Positions 44,315-53,882 of a stretch of 64,000 nucleotides of DNA are shown here, one piece after another. Under the pieces are notes generated by a model, which was not told where the DNA came from, did not search any database, and saw only the letters and a list, made by a program, of their open reading frames with translations. The stretch is from Algoriphagus locisalis (GTDB taxonomy: Bacteria; Bacteroidota; Bacteroidia; Cytophagales; Cyclobacteriaceae), in NCBI RefSeq assembly GCF_900116615.1, contig NZ_FPBF01000001.1, positions 787,625 through 851,624 of the forward strand. Direction: 5' to 3'. Within the stretch, counting starts at the first letter, position 1, and each line of letters begins with the position of its first letter. Made by a program: the position numbers and the translations under genes.

Positions 44315-44949
44315 AGGATTGGTTGTCTTTGATTGACTTTACAAACTTAGGGAGATGGTGGGAGGGAGTTGTTATGGAATTTTGAGGAAAAGTTATGAGA
44401 TTTTGTGTATTAACCGCAGAGGGCACAGAGGTTTACGCGGAGGCCGCAAATTAGTGGTTGTCCTGTTTCTCCAGAAGCTGCACACATACCCTGTTTTTGT
44501 GTTTATCTTTTTTTAACCGCAGTGGAAGCAGAGCGATACGCAGAGATCAAAGAGAGAAAAATATCGATGTGGATATCTTCTGCAGAAGTTGGATGTGTTT
44601 CGTATGTTCCAGAGGAACATTTGGTCGGTAGCAATTAGTGTAGTCGCTAGAGTAGCGTTCCGTCGGAACGCATGGTGAGATTATTTCACGAGTCGTTCCT
44701 ACGGAACGATAGTACTACGATAAATCGGTAGCTACATACGAGACGTTCCTACGGAACGATTTTTAATGTTTGATAAGATTTAGAAAACAGGGTTATAAAT
44801 TCCTGAGGAGCTTTGACACTAACTAAAAAAAAGGCTCAGCGAATAGATCGCTAAGCCTTTTAATATTATTCTAAACTCTCGGTCAACTTTGGATTCAATA
44901 ATTCAATTTGAAATTCAAACTACTGTTGACCGTTGTCGGTGGACCAAAA
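44315..44949. repeat. Intergenic repeat cluster: two AACCGCAG motifs and two bipartite palindromic elements
   Basis: No gene in 635 bp. AACCGCAG motifs are at 44412-44443 and 44515-44550. Palindromes: ATGTTCC-AGA-GGAACAT (44604-44620), GCGTTCC-GTC-GGAACGC (44655-44671), TCGTTCC-TAC-GGAACGA (44693-44709) and CGTTCC-TAC-GGAACG (44744-44758). They group as two units with centres 51 and 50 bp apart, the first reversed and the second forward. The copA promoter must lie in 44315-44400. Confidence 0.85.
44825..44864. terminator. Bidirectional rho-independent terminator
   Basis: AAAAGGCTCAGCGA (44829-44842) pairs with TCGCTAAGCCTTTT (44848-44861) with one mismatch and a 5-nt loop, flanked by A and T runs. 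It would end the minus-strand operon 44950-50425. Confidence 0.85.
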
Positions 44950-46878
44950 TCACCTCAATGAATTAATCCATTTCGCTATTTTCATCGCATCTTCTTTGGA
45001 TACCTGAGCCATTGGAGGCATAGGAGTAGCATAGTCTGGCCAGTTTTGTGGTTCTGGGTTATAGATCAATTCCACAATTCTTTCGTCAGAATATCTTCTT
45101 TTAGCTACATCTTGATACGCTGGGCCTATCACTTTCTTGTCTTTCATGTGACATGCCGAGCAGGTATTTTTCGCCAAGATGGATTTGATCTCTGCATCTG
45201 TTGGAATAGCAGAAGCAACCGATTTTGCCGGAGCTGTTTTAGCTGGAGCAGTTTTTTCTGCTACTTCTTTCACAGGTTCAGGTGCTGGAGTTTTGATTAC
45301 CATTTTTGAGCCAGCAGGAATATTATGAAGCGTATAGTAAGCGTCTGGATGTACAAGAGAGAAGCTCCCTTCCACAGCTCTTACACCATTTAGGCTCAAC
45401 TTATGTACGTAATCTTTTCTCAAACCTTCCACTGCGATTCTTGCAGACATTCCATCGGAAGCTACTTCTACACCAAGAATTTTCAGGTTTTTGTTGTCAA
45501 CTGGTGGGCTGCCATACACAGGATAGTATTTGTAAGTGAAGCTTTCCACAGAATAAGAAGTTAAATCTTCAGCAGAAGCTTTGTCAACAGGTTTAGTGAA
45601 TTCGATCAGAAAACCATCAGGCTGCGCTTTCACAGTTCTCATTTCGAATGGAACGTTGTGGTTCCAAACCAGTCGCTGAAGCCCTTCATTCGCCTCTCCC
45701 GCGGAACCCCAACCACGGTTGGTCTCTCCGATAAACAAAGACTTATCAGGCGCCCAAGCCATTCTCAAAATACCAGACTGGAAGCCAGATCTAAAGTCAA
45801 TAGAAGCACCTTGCATCACACCATTGACTTCTTCAAGAATCACTCGCATGATTTTACTTTGGCCTTGGTCACCAATCAAAACCTGCCCTTCGAATGGCCC
45901 AAAATGACCTTTAGGAATCAAAACCGGCTCAGCATTGGAAATCCCTTGGATACCATGAGGCAACCAAACTGCCGGAAGCTTTAAATCAGGAAGTTGTTCC
46001 TTAGCTTGTGCCATGGTGATGTATGGAGCGTCCATTACATTTTCTGGCTTTTGGAAACCACCGTTACCGTTAGGGATTTTTTGTGGATCAACTACTTTGT
46101 TGAATTGCTCGGTGGTCAGTTTCAAAGGAGAATCTGCCCGTCCAGTCCAGGTTAACCCTGCTGGGTGACCAGAGAAATCACCTTTTTCGATGAACCAAAG
46201 TCCACCAGAACCCATGTAGTCACCTTGGTTTTCAGTGTAAACCAATTTGTCTCCAAGCATCCCCAAACCAGCCGGAGATCTCATACCAGTTGCGTAAGGT
46301 TCCATGCTTCCATCACGGTTGATCTTCATGATCCAGCCTCTCATAGGCACACGGCTTTCGCCTCTCCACCATTCCTGATCGCCAAAAGCAACGTTTGCAG
46401 AAACGAAGAAAGAGCCATCAGGACCTACTTTCGGGCCGAAGCTGTACTCGTGATAATGGGCAGAAAGTGGCCAAGCATATACCGTTTCGTATAAGTCGGC
46501 TGTGCCGTCCTGATCAGTATCTACTAATTTGGTCAACTCCCCTCTTTGAGCCATATAGAATGCTCCGTCTTCGTAATGAAGACCTAGGATCTCATGAAGT
46601 CCTGATGCAAATTTTCTGAAGAAAGGTTTCGGGCTCGTAGGGTTCTCTACGATAAATACATCACCTCTACGGGTAGCTACGCCAAGATCGCCATTCGGCA
46701 AAACGGTCAAGCCACCAACTTCCAAAAGAGTGCCTTCTGGAGCTGTCACCCGCATTATTTTAAAGAAATCCTCTTCTTTCGGGGATTCCTGAGCATCAAC
46801 TTGCCCTGGCATCAGCTGAATTACAGCTGCTAGTCCAAAGGCAATTTTTGTGAATTTATTCTTTAGTATTGTTGTCAT
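44950..46878 (-). CDS. Beta-propeller (sorbosone/glucose dehydrogenase-like) protein with C-terminal cytochrome c
   Basis: 642 aa, exported (MTTILKNKFTKIAFGLAAVIQL, cleavage near VDAQ). The N-terminal 420 residues form a PQQ-type/DUF7133 six-bladed propeller with GGLTVLPNGDLGVATRRGDVF, a calcium-like DTDQDGTADL loop, and GWIMKINRDGSM. A Pro/Ala/Lys linker leads to a c-type cytochrome: CSACH at 573-577 and the axial Met in PMPPM near 620-623. It would pass electrons from sugar oxidation to the respiratory chain. PQQ binding itself is not demonstrable here. It follows the DUF1080 gene after 15 bp. Confidence 0.82.
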   Translation of the reverse strand: MTTILKNKFTKIAFGLAAVIQLMPGQVDAQESPKEEDFFKIMRVTAPEGTLLEVGGLTVLPNGDLGVATRRGDVFIVENPTSPKPFFRKFASGLHEILGLHYEDGAFYMAQRGELTKLVDTDQDGTADLYETVYAWPLSAHYHEYSFGPKVGPDGSFFVSANVAFGDQEWWRGESRVPMRGWIMKINRDGSMEPYATGMRSPAGLGMLGDKLVYTENQGDYMGSGGLWFIEKGDFSGHPAGLTWTGRADSPLKLTTEQFNKVVDPQKIPNGNGGFQKPENVMDAPYITMAQAKEQLPDLKLPAVWLPHGIQGISNAEPVLIPKGHFGPFEGQVLIGDQGQSKIMRVILEEVNGVMQGASIDFRSGFQSGILRMAWAPDKSLFIGETNRGWGSAGEANEGLQRLVWNHNVPFEMRTVKAQPDGFLIEFTKPVDKASAEDLTSYSVESFTYKYYPVYGSPPVDNKNLKILGVEVASDGMSARIAVEGLRKDYVHKLSLNGVRAVEGSFSLVHPDAYYTLHNIPAGSKMVIKTPAPEPVKEVAEKTAPAKTAPAKSVASAIPTDAEIKSILAKNTCSACHMKDKKVIGPAYQDVAKRRYSDERIVELIYNPEPQNWPDYATPMPPMAQVSKEDAMKIAKWINSLR

Positions 46879-46893
46879 TGCGCTGTCCTTAGA

Positions 46894-48681
46894 TTAAAAG
46901 AGAAGATTGTAAACGATGTTTCCCTTTGCAGGCAAGAAAATACCGGCTTTGCCATCGGTAGAGTGAGTCACTGGAGCGCCGAAAGCTGCCTCATCATATT
47001 CGAGATAAACACCAGTTTCAGGTAGTAAATAATAGCCTTTACCTACTTTTTCTATCTCAGTACCTGCTGCTACTTTGTAAAAGCCATTGCCAGCACCGGA
47101 AACAGATCTTTTGATTCCTTTTCCAGATTCCAATACTTTGATTTCATCTTTCACAGTTTGTCCAGAAAGAAGGTATGAGAATACTACATCTTCGGAACCA
47201 TTCATTAACTGATAACCTTTAGTTCGGAATTCCTCAGAAGCTGAGTAATCGCTATTCACAGCATTGATAGCTGGAGAAGTCAAATTAATCACAGACCCCA
47301 GAGGCACTGAAACACCATTTCCACGGCTATTCCACATAGGAGTAGCATCTAGGAATTCACCTCTCCAAACTTGGATAAGTGTACCTGTTTCCATGTCATA
47401 GGCATAGTTTACCTGAGCTTTGCTAGCTACGGAAACCACATGACTTAGTCGTGGAGTATTTGGTATATCTCGGAAGCTGCGCAACACCGGTGTTTCGTCC
47501 GCATCCACTAAAATAGGATCTGTCTCCTGATAGGCTCCAGCTTCAGACACCAAAAGCTCTGTGTTTCTTAGACCGGGACCAGAAATAGCCATATTGAATC
47601 CATCTACAGACCAATTTCTGTTTTTGGAAGCGATGATTTGAATTGGATTATTTCCTGCATTCAATTGCTTTCTAACTCTAACTCCTCTATTGGATAACTC
47701 AGAGAGGGTTTCATTTCCAACTACAAAACCAGCTAATCCGCCGGGAACCTGAAGTGTAATCTGATACTCACCAGCTTCGGCTACATTCAGATTTGCGTTG
47801 TACTTCGTCAAATTGACATCAGAGACAGAAGCAGGAACCTCACTTAGAGAAGCTGCAGAACCTTTTGCAGTAGCAGTCTTTCCAGCTAGTTCTTCCAGGT
47901 TATTGAATGAACCTTGAAAAGTTTCATAAGAAACACCAGAAACGGTAGGAGTCTTAGCGTTGAAGGGGGTGATTTCAATATTTCTAAAAGCTACCGCTCC
48001 ATGATCTCCTTGGATTCTAAGTGGACCTAGTGCGACATCTTCACCAGTCAGAGAACCGCGGGTAGGACCAAAGACTTCCAGGTTTTCGTGGATAGTCACG
48101 CCGTTTAATCTTACGGATAAAAAGCGGGCATTTTCAATTTTTTTACCCGCAGCGTCAAATTTTGCGGCTTGGAAAGACACTTCCAGCTTTTGCCAAATGC
48201 CAGGCGCTTTGCTTACATTTTGGCGGGGTGCATAACCTTGGTAGCCTTTTTGGCCCTCTGGCTTGCTGTCATCCCAGCGTTGATAGATGCCACCGTTATC
48301 ACCAGGTTTGGTGGTCGTATTTGCCCAGCTGTCTAGGATTTGAATTTCGTAGTTGCCCTGAAGATAAACTCCGGAATTGGATTCGGGAGCGACCATGTAT
48401 TCCAATGAAAGATCTACGTCTCCATATTTTTCTTTGGAAATGATGTCTGCCCCTGGATTTTTCTTACCGGGTAGATTTGCCATAACTCCAGATCCATCTG
48501 CGGATTGGAGTTCATTAGGAACGGTCGGGTCAGCCCAGACTTTTCCTACTTCTGTCCAGCTGCCTTTATTCCCTTCAAAGGAATTAAGGTCAAGCTTTAC
48601 AGGATTTTGCTGTGCTTGCAGAGAACCGATCTGGATTGCCAGAGCAGCGGTAAGCAAGCAAACATGTTTTTTCAAAATCAT
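46894..48681 (-). CDS. DUF1080/3-keto-glycoside hydrolase-type secreted protein
   Basis: 595 aa, exported (MILKKHVCLLTAALAIQIGSLQAQ). The N-terminal 240 residues are a concanavalin-like DUF1080 domain: SNSGVYLQGNYEIQILDSWAN, GGIYQRW and APGIWQKLEVSFQAAKF, the family renamed 3-keto-disaccharide (3-keto-glucoside) hydrolase. The remaining 350 residues contain a beta-sandwich part (GEYQITLQVPGG) and a predicted all-beta C-terminal domain. This type attacks sugars first oxidised at C3. It follows SusD by 121 bp and precedes the propeller-cytochrome gene by 15 bp. Confidence 0.82.
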   Translation of the reverse strand: MILKKHVCLLTAALAIQIGSLQAQQNPVKLDLNSFEGNKGSWTEVGKVWADPTVPNELQSADGSGVMANLPGKKNPGADIISKEKYGDVDLSLEYMVAPESNSGVYLQGNYEIQILDSWANTTTKPGDNGGIYQRWDDSKPEGQKGYQGYAPRQNVSKAPGIWQKLEVSFQAAKFDAAGKKIENARFLSVRLNGVTIHENLEVFGPTRGSLTGEDVALGPLRIQGDHGAVAFRNIEITPFNAKTPTVSGVSYETFQGSFNNLEELAGKTATAKGSAASLSEVPASVSDVNLTKYNANLNVAEAGEYQITLQVPGGLAGFVVGNETLSELSNRGVRVRKQLNAGNNPIQIIASKNRNWSVDGFNMAISGPGLRNTELLVSEAGAYQETDPILVDADETPVLRSFRDIPNTPRLSHVVSVASKAQVNYAYDMETGTLIQVWRGEFLDATPMWNSRGNGVSVPLGSVINLTSPAINAVNSDYSASEEFRTKGYQLMNGSEDVVFSYLLSGQTVKDEIKVLESGKGIKRSVSGAGNGFYKVAAGTEIEKVGKGYYLLPETGVYLEYDEAAFGAPVTHSTDGKAGIFLPAKGNIVYNLLF

Positions 48682-48802
48682 GTGAATTATAGGATTAATA
48701 AATTACTAGTAGGTTATGATTGGGGTATAAAAGAAGAAGTCTTGCAGAAAAGCAAAACTGCTTTCCCACAAAACTTCTTCAAATCACCGGACTATTTACA
48801 AC

Positions 48803-50425
48803 TTAATAGCCAGGGTTTTGAACTAAGTTAGGGTTCAAAGAAAGATGGATGTGAGGAATCGGAAATAACGCTCTGGTTGGCTCAGAAGGATCTTTGTCCC
48901 ACCAAGAGCCAGAAGTGAAATCACCGAATCTGATCAAGTCAGTTCTTCTTTTGCCCTCAAAGATAAACTCTCTGCCTCTTTCTGCAAGGAGTTCTTCCAT
49001 AGTTAAAGTACTCGTAGTATAAGCTTCGGTAGCCCATTCTTCTTCGTCAAAAGCTCTCTTTCTGGATTCATTGATCAGCTCTACAGCTTCAGGAGTTGCA
49101 GCTCCGCCATTTTGTCTCATCAATGCTTCTGCTTTGTTGAAATAAACTTCTGTCAATCTATAGATTACATAATCATTTTCCCAGTAAACTCCTTCCTGGT
49201 CTGATGTACCAGATCTGTATTTGTGAAATCTAGCGCCAGAGTTTTCTTCACCTTCTGTCATTGAGCCTTCACCCGTTGCTCCTTCAGAGTTTCTGCGGAT
49301 ATTGTTCACATAGACTAATGGCTGATCTGCCCATTCTTCAGTTCCGAGAATCGGTTCACCTGTTTCATAGTCAGTCTGAGGACCAAAAAGGAACCACTCG
49401 CTCTTTCTGTTGTCATTTTCTTCAAATGCACTGAAAGCATTTGGTGTAACCACAAACGCATTCCAGCCACTGTAAGTAACATTCAATGCTCGGGACATAT
49501 TGCCATAGCCAAAGAAGAAGCCAGCCCAGTTGAAGGTAAATCCACCGTCACGGCTAAATGCAAACTGGAAGATATTCTCCGGAGAGAACTGGTTTTGGTT
49601 AGAGAATGGACCTAAAATAGATGGATCTAGTCTCATTTCGCCCATTAGGCTTCCACCTTCACCATTGATTACTTTGTTTGAATAAGTAATGCAGTCATCG
49701 TATCTAGGAGTTCCAGACCAAACTTCAGCATTTAGGTAAAGCTCGGAAAGCATCGCATAGCCAGCAGCTTTAGATACTCTACCTACTAAATCTTGTGAGA
49801 GAGGTTGAAGCAACTCAACATTTGCCAATAGCTCTTCTTCCACAAACTGGAATACTTCAGCACTTGGTCTGGTTTCTGGATTAGTAGGCTGACCTACAGT
49901 AGTAACGATAGGTACATTTCCCCACATATCCATGATTTTCAGGTAATGGAAAGCACGCATCACTTTTACTTCAGCAATGATAGACTCCATTTCTGCCTGA
50001 GTAAGTCCAGCGGCTTCAAAGTCCAGTGTTTCGAAATCCTCCAAAAGAGCGTTTACATAACCAAGACCTTCCCACATTAGACTCCATGAACCTCTCAATC
50101 GATTCTCTTGGGGGGTCCATTCATGACGGTGAAGACGAACGTGATCACCACCATCGTAACCGTGACGACCTTTTTGTGGCCATGCAATCTGATCTGCAGC
50201 AGATTCACCATGATAGTAGTACCCATTTTGACCCGTAGGTGCAAGCCAGGCCTGCATGTGTGTAAATGGTCTGAGTACACCCTGCATGATTTCTACTTTG
50301 CTGTTGTAGAAATTATCCTTTGATAATTCGCTATAGATTGTCTCATCCAAGTCGGTACAAGATACCGTAGCCATAAGGGCAATTGGGGTGAGCGCAACGG
50401 ATAGTTTATTGAAATATTTTTTCAT
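48803..50425 (-). CDS. SusD/RagB-family outer-membrane lipoprotein
   Basis: 540 aa. The lipobox is near VSC (MKKYFNKLSVALTPIALMATVSC, Cys23). The TPR-like helical core has LWEGLGYVNALLEDFETLDF, AEVKVMRAFHYLKIMDMWGNVP and the C-terminal YRLTEVYFNKAEALMRQ, LLAERGREFIFEGKRRTDLIRFG and LFPIPHIHLSLNPNLVQNPGY, all SusD signatures. It caps the SusC channel and binds the oligosaccharide. It lies 13 bp after susC. Confidence 0.95.
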   Translation of the reverse strand: MKKYFNKLSVALTPIALMATVSCTDLDETIYSELSKDNFYNSKVEIMQGVLRPFTHMQAWLAPTGQNGYYYHGESAADQIAWPQKGRHGYDGGDHVRLHRHEWTPQENRLRGSWSLMWEGLGYVNALLEDFETLDFEAAGLTQAEMESIIAEVKVMRAFHYLKIMDMWGNVPIVTTVGQPTNPETRPSAEVFQFVEEELLANVELLQPLSQDLVGRVSKAAGYAMLSELYLNAEVWSGTPRYDDCITYSNKVINGEGGSLMGEMRLDPSILGPFSNQNQFSPENIFQFAFSRDGGFTFNWAGFFFGYGNMSRALNVTYSGWNAFVVTPNAFSAFEENDNRKSEWFLFGPQTDYETGEPILGTEEWADQPLVYVNNIRRNSEGATGEGSMTEGEENSGARFHKYRSGTSDQEGVYWENDYVIYRLTEVYFNKAEALMRQNGGAATPEAVELINESRKRAFDEEEWATEAYTTSTLTMEELLAERGREFIFEGKRRTDLIRFGDFTSGSWWDKDPSEPTRALFPIPHIHLSLNPNLVQNPGY

Positions 50426-50438
50426 GATTTCTTCTTAA

Positions 50439-53400
50439 TTAAAATCCAACATTTAGACCTAGTGTGAAGCTTTTGGTACGAGGGTAGAATCCTCTGCCAT
50501 CAATACCTGTAGTAAAGCCAGCATCCTGAAGTTCTGGATCTAAGCCGGAGTAGCCACTGAAAGTAGCGATGTTACGTCCAGAAGCATATACCCGAAGGTT
50601 TTTCACATATTTACCACCCACTTTAAATGTGTAGCCTAATGTGATGTTGTCTAGTTTCACAAATGAACCTTCTTCTAAATAGTAATCAGAGTACTGAGGA
50701 TCATCGTCTAGCTCCACATGTCTGTCGATAGCACTTGAAAGCAAGTTGTTTGGTAACCATCTCTTGTTTCCAAAGTACATTTCCTTTGTGTTCAAGATAT
50801 CAAAGTCGAATTTGCCTCTGAAGAAGATAGTGAAATCCCATCCTTTGTATCTCAAGACATTATTCAAAGATGCCATATACTTAGGGACACCATTACCGAT
50901 GATTGTAAGATCTTCCTGACTCATCTCACCGGCAGTTCCGGTAGTACCGTCTGCTTTGTAGAATAACCACTTGCCATCTTCATTGAAACCGGCGAAACGC
51001 TTACCATAGAAATTACCTACAGCACCACCTTCTTCCACTCGGATTGCATTTCCCAAGTTTCCAGGGCTAGGAAGTCCACCTGTCTCGATCCATGATACTG
51101 TGAACACTTCATTTGATAGAGAGGTGATTTCATTGATCTGCGTATTAGCAGTTAAATCCATTTGCCATGAGAAGTCCCCTTTTTCCATAATCATAGAGCT
51201 CAAGTATAACTCTATACCTTTGTTGTTAATAGTTCCTACGTTGGTGAACAAGGAGCCTTTCACGAAAGCGGGCTGCTGAGCAGTATAGTTGTAAAGTAGA
51301 TCTTCTGTGTTTCTGGTATAGAAATCCAATGAACCATTCAACTTATTGTTGAAAAGCAAGAAGTCAAATCCTAGATTCCATTCTTTCTTTTTCTCCCATC
51401 TTAAGTCTGGGTTAGGGTTTCTGGCTGCACCATAAGTTTGATAATAAACACCCTCTTGAGGATAAACACCACCTGTACCTAGCGTTACTAAAGAAAGGTA
51501 ATTTCCTATCCCTTGGTTACCTGTTACTCCATAACCTAATCTCATTTTCAAGTTATTGACAGTAGAACTACTACTTAAGAAATCTTCCTCTGTTAAAGAC
51601 CAGCCTACGGATACCGCTGGGAAATTACCCCACTTGTGGTTAGCCCCAAACTTAGAAGAACCTTCTCTTCTCAAGGTAGCTTGTGCAAAATACTTGTCTT
51701 TGAAAGAGTAACTAGCTCTACCAAAGAATGCGATTAAGGTATTGTCATCCTTAAATGAACCCATACCTGGTCGTGGAAGCAAGGTGTTGTTGATAGCTGA
51801 ACCAGCTCCTAAATTCCAATCCAAGAAGCCATCAGTGGTGAAACCACTATTGTTTACATTGAATGTCTCTGTAGTAAAGTACTGGTAGCTATATCCACCG
51901 ATCAGATCAAGAGTATGCTCCAAATTAAAGTTCTTCTTATAATTCACTGTAGCTTCCAAGGTGTTATTCCAGTTGGTATAATTGGATTTGGAGGCATAGC
52001 CAGTACCTTGATACTGAGAAGCAGGACGGTTGGCAAAGTCATTCATAGACTGATAGTATCTATCATTGTAAGAAGTTCTCTGATGTGCTCCGAATACTGA
52101 AGCTGTCAAACCTTCCATGATTTCCAATGTCAACCTCACGTCACCAGACAAATTCATCTGCTTACGCTCACTGATTCTATTTGCAAATCTTGATAGTGGG
52201 TTGTAGTTATTGTAAGCTTCAGTCTCTACAAAGGATCCATCTTCGTTGAAGATTGGAGCTGTAGGGTTTCTTTGGATGGCCTGCTCGAAGTCACCGCCTC
52301 CTCCGCCTAGTCTATTTGCATCAAATAGGTTAACAGCCATATTAGTAGCTAAGGTCAGACGATCCTGAAGGCCCGTCTGGCTGAAGCTCATTCTACCTCC
52401 ATATTGTTTTCTGCTGTTTTCTTTTGCAATGCCTTCAGCGTCATTGAAGAAGAAAGACACTCTATAGTTGCTAGTATTACTTCCACCAGATGCTGCGAAG
52501 TTGTGATATTGGCTTAGGTTTTCCTTGTTCAAGAGTTCATCATAAAGATCAGTTGACGAACCGAAGTCATTTTGCTCATCTACTAATCCTTGATCGATTA
52601 GCTCACGGTATTCATCAGCAGTTAGATTATCTGGTCTTCTGTCCACAAATTCTCTTTGGAAGTAAGTGGAATAGTCGAATCTCGCTTGGCCTGATTTACC
52701 TTTCTTGGTAGTGATCAAAATTACACCTGCATTTCCTCTAGTTCCGTAGATTGCTGCAGCTGAACCATCTTTCAGTACGTCAAAAGTAGCAATATCATCT
52801 TGCTGCAAAAGGTCTAGATTACCGCCTGGAATACCATCGATTACTATCAAAGGTTGGGTAGTACCAGACACAGATGTAAGACCTCTCAGTTGGATATCTG
52901 TACCTGCATTTGGGTTGCTACCTTGAGTTCTTACGATGTTCAATCCTGCTACTTTACCTTGGATCAGTTCCATAGGAGAGCGTACTCCTGTCTGTACGAA
53001 ATCCTCGCTAGTCACATTTGCCACAGCCGATGTGATCTCTCTTTTAGTTTGAGTCCCGTAACCGATTACAACAACTTCATTAAGTGATTTGATATCATCC
53101 ATCATGGTAATGTTGAACGTTCTTCTTTCACCAACAGCCATTTCAACAGGCTCCATTCCTATAAAAGAGAAAGATAATACGGACTCAGCTGACGCTACAT
53201 CTAAGCTAAAATTACCATCTCCGTCTGTTACGGTACCATTGGTAGTGCCTTTTTCAATCACCGTCACTCCTGGGAGCGGAAGGTTTGATTCATCCACGAT
53301 AGTACCTGTTACGGTAATAGCAGCAGCTTCTTCAATGACTACCGCCGTTTCTGGAACGTAAACTGCTTTTTTTCGTACTACGATATTCTCATTGATCTGC

Positions 53401-53723
53401 TTGAATTCTAATTTGGTTTGTCTAGAAAGGTAAACTAATGCATCAAATACATTGGTGTTAACCTGCATTGCTACATTAGGCACACCCTTAACTTCCTTAT
53501 TCGTATAGACAAAATTAAATCCTGTAGCTTCTTCGATCTGCTTGAAAGCTTCCTCTATAGTCACATCACGTAGATGCATACTTACAGGAACTTCATCCAT
53601 TCTTTTTGTCTGAACTTCTGCCGCTTTGGCAAAAAGAACATTCATACTTAAGCACAGTACCAGGAATAGTTGAAATATTCTCTTTGGTACAGTTAAAATG
53701 CGTAACCGTATGTCATTTTTCAT
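50439..53723 (-). CDS. SusC/RagA-family TonB-dependent transporter with STN signalling domain
   Basis: 1094 aa. Signal peptide (about 1-34), then an STN domain (about 48-116: VTIEEAFKQIEEATGFNFVYTNKE) that contacts FecR-type proteins, a carboxypeptidase-regulatory-like domain (about 137-225: VTGTIVDESNLPLPGVTVIEKGTTNG), a plug beginning LNEVVVIGYGTQTKREITSAV, and a barrel ending TLGLNVGF. It imports the oligosaccharide substrate of this locus and, through STN, reports its presence to FecR/ECF sigma upstream. Part of the run sigma-fecR-susC-susD. Confidence 0.95.
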   Translation of the reverse strand: MKNDIRLRILTVPKRIFQLFLVLCLSMNVLFAKAAEVQTKRMDEVPVSMHLRDVTIEEAFKQIEEATGFNFVYTNKEVKGVPNVAMQVNTNVFDALVYLSRQTKLEFKQINENIVVRKKAVYVPETAVVIEEAAAITVTGTIVDESNLPLPGVTVIEKGTTNGTVTDGDGNFSLDVASAESVLSFSFIGMEPVEMAVGERRTFNITMMDDIKSLNEVVVIGYGTQTKREITSAVANVTSEDFVQTGVRSPMELIQGKVAGLNIVRTQGSNPNAGTDIQLRGLTSVSGTTQPLIVIDGIPGGNLDLLQQDDIATFDVLKDGSAAAIYGTRGNAGVILITTKKGKSGQARFDYSTYFQREFVDRRPDNLTADEYRELIDQGLVDEQNDFGSSTDLYDELLNKENLSQYHNFAASGGSNTSNYRVSFFFNDAEGIAKENSRKQYGGRMSFSQTGLQDRLTLATNMAVNLFDANRLGGGGGDFEQAIQRNPTAPIFNEDGSFVETEAYNNYNPLSRFANRISERKQMNLSGDVRLTLEIMEGLTASVFGAHQRTSYNDRYYQSMNDFANRPASQYQGTGYASKSNYTNWNNTLEATVNYKKNFNLEHTLDLIGGYSYQYFTTETFNVNNSGFTTDGFLDWNLGAGSAINNTLLPRPGMGSFKDDNTLIAFFGRASYSFKDKYFAQATLRREGSSKFGANHKWGNFPAVSVGWSLTEEDFLSSSSTVNNLKMRLGYGVTGNQGIGNYLSLVTLGTGGVYPQEGVYYQTYGAARNPNPDLRWEKKKEWNLGFDFLLFNNKLNGSLDFYTRNTEDLLYNYTAQQPAFVKGSLFTNVGTINNKGIELYLSSMIMEKGDFSWQMDLTANTQINEITSLSNEVFTVSWIETGGLPSPGNLGNAIRVEEGGAVGNFYGKRFAGFNEDGKWLFYKADGTTGTAGEMSQEDLTIIGNGVPKYMASLNNVLRYKGWDFTIFFRGKFDFDILNTKEMYFGNKRWLPNNLLSSAIDRHVELDDDPQYSDYYLEEGSFVKLDNITLGYTFKVGGKYVKNLRVYASGRNIATFSGYSGLDPELQDAGFTTGIDGRGFYPRTKSFTLGLNVGF

Positions 53724-53882
53724 AATTTTAATTTTGGTTTAAACTATTGTGATTGGTTTGATCTAAAATCCAGAATGCTTTTGACGAAACATTCTGAAAC
53801 CTAAGACTGGAGATGTTGACGCATCTTCAGTCGTTTTCACTTGTGAATTCTTTTGTTTTTTTTGCATAGAAATAAGAGGGGG

